DNA from: an uncultured Clostridia bacterium
Lineage (GTDB): Bacteria; Bacillota; Clostridia; Oscillospirales; Oscillospiraceae
Length of the DNA: 19,494 bases
Reading direction: 5' to 3'
Assembly (NCBI GenBank): GCA_945927915.1
Contig: CAMEMX010000003.1
Span: 1-19,494, forward strand
Shown here: in pieces, positions 15,040-19,494 of the stretch
Position numbering within the stretch: the first letter of the stretch is position 1
Layout of the letters: each line of letters opens with the position of its first letter
Program-made: the position numbers and the translations under genes
The notes under the pieces: model-generated
Told to the model about the DNA's origin: nothing
The model's database searches: none
Seen by the model: the letters and a program-made list of their open reading frames with translations, nothing else

Positions 15040-15483
15040 ATGCTTAGAGGAATTCCCGACATCATCGGCTCCGATCTGCTCAAGGCCCTTGCCGATACCG
15101 GCCACGGCGACCTGATCGTCATTGCCGACCATTTCTATCCGCCCGTTACCAAGAGCCCGAACGCCATCAGCATCCAGGCAAAGGGCAACACCGCCGCCGA
15201 GATGGTCGACGCGATCCTGCAGCTCGTTCCGCTGGATGTCGACTACTGCGAGCATCCCATTGAGTACATGGTGCCCGATGCGGACTCCGGCGTTGTTCTG
15301 ACGGAGAACAAGGTCTGGGACGATACGATCGCCGCCGTCGTCAAGCACGGCTATGACGCAAAGTGCGTCGGTCAGATCGAGCGTACCAAGTTCTATGAAA
15401 AGGCAGCCCGCGCTTATGTGACGGTCTGCACCAGCGAACGCCTGCCTTACGGCTGCATCATCCTGCAAAAGGGCGTTATGTGA
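15040..15483 (+). CDS. FucU/RbsD-family sugar mutarotase
   Basis: This 147-residue protein has the exact size of FucU (L-fucose mutarotase), which interconverts anomers of imported sugars so that the kinase or isomerase receives the usable form. Family landmarks are GHGD (21-24) with His22, the following Asp30-His31 strand, the FYEKAARAY helix and the C-terminal block TSERLPYGCIILQKGV. It looks closer to FucU than to RbsD by eye, because it has the FucU-like FYE and SER-YG-LKKGV pattern. It has a strong AAGGAGG site. It lies between the ribokinase-like gene and a binding protein, exactly where rbsD sits in ribose operons, but 128 bp after the kinase gene, behind a structured spacer. It may therefore act on ribose, fucose or an analogue. 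Confidence 0.88.
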   Translation: MLRGIPDIIGSDLLKALADTGHGDLIVIADHFYPPVTKSPNAISIQAKGNTAAEMVDAILQLVPLDVDYCEHPIEYMVPDADSGVVLTENKVWDDTIAAVVKHGYDAKCVGQIERTKFYEKAARAYVTVCTSERLPYGCIILQKGVM

Positions 15484-15559
15484 TCCCGGAGCGCTGCTCC
15501 AATTCCGTTCGGATGTCTTTGCACATCGCAAATCAATATAGACTTTAGGAGGAAAAACA

Positions 15560-16612
15560 ATGAAAAAGGTTCTCGCACTGATCCTGGCCCTTGTCATGGT
15601 TGCTGCTGTGTTCGCAGGCTGTGCCAAGGAAGAAACGCCCGCCGACAACGGCACCGAAGGCGGCAAGACTTACAAGATCATCTACCTCACCCCGTCCACC
15701 GCTTCCGATTTCTGGTCCCAGGTTGAGACCGGCATCAAGCAGGCCACCAAGGACTACGAAGCAAAGCTCGGCATCAAGATCGACTACTCCGTCATGGGCC
15801 CTGCCGAAGAGTCTGACGCAGAAGGCTATGTCAAGGCTTTCGAGAACGCCATCGCTGCGAAGCCCGACGCGATCCTGACCGCTACCCTGAACATCGACCC
15901 GACCGTTCCCAAGGCAAAGGAAGCCCACGATCAGGGCATCGTCCTGAACTTCGTCAACTGCGGCCTCGGCAACGGTGACGACGGCGCTTACGCTGAGTAC
16001 TACAACGAGTTCTACTACTGCTCCAACACCACCATCGGCGAGATGGCCGGCGAAGCTTTCCTGGCTGCCATGGAAACCGAAGGCCTCTCCACCGAATCCG
16101 GCGTTATCGGCATGCAGATGAACATGGAAAACGCTGCTCTGGACTTCAGAATGCAGGGCTTCGCTGACTACATCGCTGAGAAGGCTCCCGGCCTCACCCT
16201 GACCACCATCCAGTACAACGGCAACGACTCCGCTGATGCGCAGGCTGACGCCGAAGGCACCATCTCCACCTATGGCAAGGACCTCATCGGCATCTACGCC
16301 GGCAACAACGTCACCTGCGACGGTGTCTGCGCTGCGCTGCGTAACGCCAACATGAAGGACGGCGTCGTCTCCGTCGGTGTCGACTCCGACGACATCGAGA
16401 TCGCCGCTCTGCGCGACGGCTATCTGTCCGCCATCATTGTTCAGGACGCTTTCACCCAGGGCTACATGACCATGGAGAACGCCATCCTGACGCTCACCGA
16501 GGGCAAGAACCCCGAATCCGCACAGCAGGTCAATGTTCCCCCGGTCATCGTTACTGCGGAAAACATCGACAGCGAAGAGATCCAGTTCATGATGTCCCCG
16601 TACGTCAAGTAA
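15560..16612 (+). CDS. Solute-binding lipoprotein 3 (sugar ABC transporter, Peripla_BP_4 type)
   Basis: This 350-residue extracellular lipoprotein has lipobox VFAGC, predicted acylated Cys21 and a short linker (EETPADNGTEGG). The core begins YKIIYLTPSTASDFWSQVETG, as in ribose/xylose/multi-sugar binding proteins, and includes KPDAILTATLN, a central hinge region and VGVDSDDIE near the C-terminal lobe. It lacks the long N-terminal extension of the two binding proteins of operon 1, so it is only a distant relative. Almost all Asn codons are AAC and most Tyr codons TAC, a bias seen in highly expressed genes. AGGAGG precedes the ATG. A strong stem-loop without a U-tract follows the gene, as is common after binding-protein genes. 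It pairs with the ATPase and permease downstream. Confidence 0.92.
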   Translation: MKKVLALILALVMVAAVFAGCAKEETPADNGTEGGKTYKIIYLTPSTASDFWSQVETGIKQATKDYEAKLGIKIDYSVMGPAEESDAEGYVKAFENAIAAKPDAILTATLNIDPTVPKAKEAHDQGIVLNFVNCGLGNGDDGAYAEYYNEFYYCSNTTIGEMAGEAFLAAMETEGLSTESGVIGMQMNMENAALDFRMQGFADYIAEKAPGLTLTTIQYNGNDSADAQADAEGTISTYGKDLIGIYAGNNVTCDGVCAALRNANMKDGVVSVGVDSDDIEIAALRDGYLSAIIVQDAFTQGYMTMENAILTLTEGKNPESAQQVNVPPVIVTAENIDSEEIQFMMSPYVK

Positions 16613-16639
16613 TTGACTTTCTGAGTATCACAGTATAAT
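16613..16639 (+). promoter_or_regulatory. Possible internal promoter before ATPase 2
   Basis: TTGACT (16613-16618) and a perfect TATAAT (16634-16639) are separated by 15 bp, shorter than ideal. It lies directly after the binding-protein stop and before the hairpin. Confidence 0.3.
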
Positions 16640-16645
16640 TCACGA

Positions 16646-16677
16646 GGCCGTTGCGGCCGGTTCCGGTCGCAACGGCC
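16646..16677 (+). promoter_or_regulatory. Intercistronic stem-loop between binding protein 3 and ATPase 2
   Basis: A perfect 10-bp GC-rich stem (GGCCGTTGCG / CGCAACGGCC) encloses a 12-base loop that can pair a few bases more. No U-tract follows. Its position after the binding-protein gene suggests 3'-end protection or transcript attenuation. Confidence 0.7.
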
Positions 16678-16707
16678 CTCCCAAAAGAAGAAAATGAGGG
16701 TGTAGCA

Positions 16708-18216
16708 ATGCAGGATACCATCTTAAAAATTGAACACGTCAGTAAGTTCTATCCCGGCGTTACCGCACTGAATGACGTGAGCTTCACCTTAAACAAAGGT
16801 GAGGTCCGTGCATTGGTTGGCGAAAACGGCGCGGGTAAATCTACTTTGATCAAGTGCATCATGGGCGTCGAGAAGCCCGAAAAGGGCACGATCTCCATGA
16901 ACTATGACGGCGAATGGATCGTCAATACCAGCGCTGTCGAGGCACAGGCGCATGGTGTTTTTGCAAACTATCAGCACGTTAACATCGCTCCCGATCTGAG
17001 TATTGCCGAGAACTATTATCTCGGCCGCCAGCCGAAGAATGCGATCGGCATGGTTGACTGGAAGAAAATGGCGAGCGACAGCCAGAAAATCATTGACAAG
17101 TTTGAAATGGGCGTTGACCCGCACGAAAAAATTCGTGAACTGCCCATCGCGATGCAGGCGATGGTCACCATCAGCAAGATTTCTGTAAACGAAGATATCC
17201 GAATCGTTATTTTCGACGAGCCGACAGCGCTTCTCGAAAACGAAAAGGTTGATATACTGTTCCGCTTTATCTCAGAGCTGAAGGCACGCGGCGTCAGTAT
17301 CATTTATATCTCGCACCGTCTGGAAGAGATCATGCAGATCTGCGACAGCGTTACGATCCTGAAGGACGGCACCTATGTCGACACGCTTCCTATTCAGGAT
17401 GTGACCAAGGACTCCCTGATCCAGAAGATGGTCGGACGCCCCGCGACCGACATCTACAATATCGAGCATTTTGAACCGGGCGAAGAGCTGCTCCGCATCG
17501 AAAACTTCACCGATTCCAAGCACTTCAAGGACATCCGTCTCAGCCTCCACAAGGGCGAGATCCTCGGCCTGTTCGGTCTGGTCGGCGCCGGTCGAAGTGA
17601 GATCATGCGTGCCCTGACGGGCGTTGAAAAGCGACTGAGCGGCGATGTTTATCTGCACGGCAAAAAGGTCAATATCAAGAATCCCACGGAAGCGCTGCAT
17701 AACGGTATCGGCTTCCTGACGGAGGATCGCCGCGCGGACGGCTGCGCGCTCAAGCTGGACATCAAAACGAACATCAACATGAACTCGTATGACATGATCA
17801 GCACCGGCGGCATCGTCAATCTGCGCAAGGAGACCAAGCGCGCGCAGGAATACTCCAAGAACGTGAACGTCAAGACGCCTTCGATCTCCCAGCTCGTCGG
17901 AAACCTCTCCGGCGGCAACCAGCAGAAGGTCGTTATTGCGAAGCTGCTTTGCCGCGACCCCGAGATCCTGATCTTTGATGAGCCCACCGTCGGTATCGAC
18001 GTCGGTGCAAAGCAGGAGATCTTCAAGCTCATCGAGGGCCTGACTGCGCAGGGCCGCGGTGTGATTCTGATCTCGTCCTATCTGCCGGAGGTCATGGGTC
18101 TTTCCGACCGACTGATCGTCATGGCACAGGGCAAGATCACAGCAGAGTATGACAAGGAAGCACTGAAGACCCTCACTGAAGATGCGGTCCTTCGTATGGC
18201 CTCCATTGAAGATTAA
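16708..18216 (+). CDS. Sugar ABC transporter ATP-binding protein 2, tandem-domain
   Basis: This 502-residue fused double nucleotide-binding protein is of the RbsA type. Domain 1 has Walker A GENGAGKST (38-46), Q-loop Gln89, an unusual signature LPIAMQ (145-150, no Ser and no Gly-Gly), Walker B FDEP (Asp170-Glu171) and His203. Domain 2 has a degenerate P-loop (GLVGAGRSE), a canonical LSGGNQQK (400-407) and Walker B FDEP (Asp424-Glu425). The complete composite ATP site is thus domain-1 Walker A with domain-2 signature; the other site looks inactive, as expected for the family but further decayed. The ATG at 16708 follows GAGGGTG; an in-frame ATG at 16651 lies inside the intercistronic hairpin. 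It is followed 14 bp later by its permease gene. Confidence 0.93.
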   Translation: MQDTILKIEHVSKFYPGVTALNDVSFTLNKGEVRALVGENGAGKSTLIKCIMGVEKPEKGTISMNYDGEWIVNTSAVEAQAHGVFANYQHVNIAPDLSIAENYYLGRQPKNAIGMVDWKKMASDSQKIIDKFEMGVDPHEKIRELPIAMQAMVTISKISVNEDIRIVIFDEPTALLENEKVDILFRFISELKARGVSIIYISHRLEEIMQICDSVTILKDGTYVDTLPIQDVTKDSLIQKMVGRPATDIYNIEHFEPGEELLRIENFTDSKHFKDIRLSLHKGEILGLFGLVGAGRSEIMRALTGVEKRLSGDVYLHGKKVNIKNPTEALHNGIGFLTEDRRADGCALKLDIKTNINMNSYDMISTGGIVNLRKETKRAQEYSKNVNVKTPSISQLVGNLSGGNQQKVVIAKLLCRDPEILIFDEPTVGIDVGAKQEIFKLIEGLTAQGRGVILISSYLPEVMGLSDRLIVMAQGKITAEYDKEALKTLTEDAVLRMASIED

Positions 18217-18230
18217 GAGGAGAGATTGAA

Positions 18231-19238
18231 ATGACCACTACTACTAAGACGAAAACCTCCAGTCCGCTCAGCCGCATGATGAAGCGCTCTGAGTTCACCA
18301 TCGGCCTGGTCGTTGTTGCGCTGTTCCTGTTCGTCCTGTTCACGTCCGACACCTTTGGCAGTAAGTACAACCTGATGAACCTGACCAAGCAGGGCGCTAT
18401 CGTCGGCGTTCTCGCCGTGGCGCAGACCCTCATCATCATCACCGGCGGCATCGACATTTCCGGCGGCGCGATCTCCGGCCTCGGCTGCATGACCATGGCG
18501 CTTCTCATCGCCGGCGGTCAGCCCGTTTGGCTTGCCGTCGTCGTCAACTTTGTCGTCTGCATCGCCTGCGGCTTCATCAACGGCACCATCATCTTCGACC
18601 TCAAGGTTCCCGCGATGATCGCCACCCTCGGCACGCAGACCATTTACCGCGGCATCCTCAAGCTCCTTTGCGGCGGCAACTCCGTCTCCTTCTTCGAAGC
18701 CGACGGCAAGACCTTCATCAAGGTCTTTGAGACGATTGGCGACTATAACGTCTTCGGCTTCCTGCCGATCCTGGCTTGCATCTGGATCCTCGTTGCCGTG
18801 ATCGCATTCCTCGTCCTGCGCTACACCGTCTTCGGCCGCGACCTCTTCGTCATCGGTTCCGGCATCGAAGTCGCCCGCCTGTCCGGTATCAAGGTTCGCA
18901 AGACCTTCTATCTCGTCTATTCCGCAGCCGGCCTGATCTACGGCGTTGCCGCCATCATGTTCGCCGGCCGTATCCTCCGCGCCATGCCGAACACCGGCGA
19001 CGGCTACGACATGAACGCCATCGCTGCTGCCGTTATCGGCGGCGCCTCCCTCGCTGGCGGCCGCGGCGCCATCACCGGCACGTTTATCGGCACGCTGCTC
19101 ATGGCAGTTATCGAGAACGCCGGCAAGTCCCGTCCGCTCGGCATCGAGATCAGCGACTACATCCTGGAGGTCATCACCGGTATCCTCATCATCGTTGCGG
19201 TCGCCATGGACATGGTCAAGAGCCGCAAGAAGGGCTGA
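18231..19238 (+). CDS. Sugar ABC transporter permease 2 (BPD_transp_2 family)
   Basis: This 335-residue polytopic membrane protein is of the RbsC/XylH family. Hydrophobic spans are visible near 22-38, 55-71, 80-94, 98-118, 176-197, 225-246, 262-276 and 310-327. The conserved TGGIDISGGAISG motif is at 71-83, the coupling segment GSGIEVARLSGIKV at 209-222, and AIAAAVIGGASLAGGRGA at 263-280. The cytoplasmic N-terminus begins with a Thr/Lys-rich tail. The GGAGAG site precedes the ATG. It is the last gene of operon 2 and is followed by a rho-independent terminator. It is clearly distinct in sequence from the permease at 7313, so the two transporters are not a recent duplication. Confidence 0.93.
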   Translation: MTTTTKTKTSSPLSRMMKRSEFTIGLVVVALFLFVLFTSDTFGSKYNLMNLTKQGAIVGVLAVAQTLIIITGGIDISGGAISGLGCMTMALLIAGGQPVWLAVVVNFVVCIACGFINGTIIFDLKVPAMIATLGTQTIYRGILKLLCGGNSVSFFEADGKTFIKVFETIGDYNVFGFLPILACIWILVAVIAFLVLRYTVFGRDLFVIGSGIEVARLSGIKVRKTFYLVYSAAGLIYGVAAIMFAGRILRAMPNTGDGYDMNAIAAAVIGGASLAGGRGAITGTFIGTLLMAVIENAGKSRPLGIEISDYILEVITGILIIVAVAMDMVKSRKKG

Positions 19239-19273
19239 TCCTTCACAGCAACAACTACACCCTTTATATGCAA

Positions 19274-19310
19274 AGACGGTGCAGTCCCAAGCGGGCTGCA
19301 CCGTCTGTTT
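19274..19310 (+). terminator. Rho-independent terminator of operon 2
   Basis: An 11-bp stem (19274-19284 / 19296-19306) has an inner CCC/GGG extension and AAGC loop, and is followed by GTTTT. It lies 36 bp after the permease stop. In the reverse direction the tail has only three T, so it is mainly a + strand terminator. Confidence 0.85.
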
Positions 19311-19323
19311 TGGTCTATATAGG

Positions 19324-19494
19324 CTACAGAGTAAAGTCAAAATCGTCGCACTGTGTAAAATCCTTAGGTTTCATCCGCGCGGGTACGCGCTTGAGCGGAT
19401 CGTATTTGAACTTGCGGCAGCGGTGGCAGGAGGGGACGATGCCCTTCTTGGCACACAGATAGGTGCTGTCGTCGATCTTGCCCGCATGGACGCA
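19324..19494 (-). CDS. 3' end of a Cys-containing conserved hypothetical protein (partial)
   Basis: Read on the minus strand, the last 56 codons before a TAG stop are open to the window edge. They encode a Cys-rich segment (YLCAKKG, then SCHRCRKFKYDPLKRVPAR) and an acidic, aromatic tail (CDDFDFTL). From memory, the block C-x2-C-R-K-F-x-Y-D-P-L-K-R-V-P resembles small Firmicutes proteins of unknown function, possibly metal-binding; I cannot verify this here. The meaningful tail and lack of stops favour a real gene over a chance frame. It converges with operon 2, and the terminator at 19274-19310 lies between them. The start and total length are outside the window. Confidence 0.7.
   Translation of the reverse strand, partial: CVHAGKIDDSTYLCAKKGIVPSCHRCRKFKYDPLKRVPARMKPKDFTQCDDFDFTL

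Noticed and set aside
15488..15500. Small hairpin GGAGC-GCT-GCTCC after the FucU-like gene
   Set aside because: Only 5 bp with a 3-base loop and no U-tract; too weak to call a terminator.
15519..15542. Possible promoter TTGCAC / TATAGA before binding protein 3
   Set aside because: The spacing of 12 bp is too short for a sigma-A promoter.
18213..19340. 375-codon open frame on the minus strand
   Set aside because: It mirrors the permease 2 gene and crosses the terminator; the Asp/Glu/Gly/Ala-rich composition is what antisense of a hydrophobic membrane protein gives.
1..19494. Insertion sequences, CRISPR arrays, tRNA/rRNA genes, phage or defence genes
   Set aside because: I looked for transposase motifs, regular short repeats and tRNA-like or rRNA-like sequence and found none; the window is dense with metabolic and transport genes.

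Overview
The window looks like a piece of a GC-rich (roughly high-50s % by eye) Clostridia chromosome, probably from an Oscillospiraceae/Ruminococcaceae-type gut anaerobe. The reasons are strong AGGAGG ribosome-binding sites, several TTG starts, lipoprotein-type solute-binding proteins, LacI-type regulation and dense co-directional operons. I see no mobile elements, CRISPR arrays, rRNA or tRNA genes. The taxonomic placement is inference.

Region 1 (64-12369, + strand) is one long catabolic and transport operon that probably starts upstream of the window. In order it encodes a zinc-dependent medium-chain dehydrogenase, a D-2-hydroxyacid dehydrogenase, a class II aldolase-like protein with an altered active site, an FGGY sugar kinase, an aldo/keto reductase, a ribose/galactose-type ABC ATPase and permease, two tandem paralogous lipoprotein solute-binding proteins, a small unassigned TIM-barrel-like protein and a PIG-L-type deacetylase. 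It closes with a strong rho-independent terminator at 12398-12436.

Region 2 (12437-13843) is a regulatory gap followed by a LacI-family repressor gene. The gap has a good sigma-A-like promoter just upstream of lacI. Related dyad sites at 12593, 12761 and 13914 could be operators of this repressor or CcpA cre sites.

Region 3 (13985-19238, + strand) is a second sugar operon: a ribokinase-like PfkB kinase, a FucU/RbsD-family mutarotase, a third solute-binding lipoprotein, a second double ABC ATPase and a second permease. It ends at a terminator at 19274-19310. The tail of an oppositely oriented Cys-rich conserved hypothetical gene runs off the right edge.

Working model (inference): operon 1 imports one or two related carbohydrates through a single ATPase/permease pair served by two binding proteins. 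The cargo, possibly an acylated sugar or a polyol, would be deacetylated, oxidised to a ketose, phosphorylated and cleaved. Operon 2 imports a ribose-like monosaccharide, interconverts its anomers and phosphorylates it. The LacI protein between them probably controls operon 2 and itself. The most unusual points are the aldolase lacking its catalytic Asp and two further active-site motifs, the paired binding proteins with a shared N-terminal extension, the unassigned barrel protein, and a series of strong hairpins without U-tracts between operon genes.
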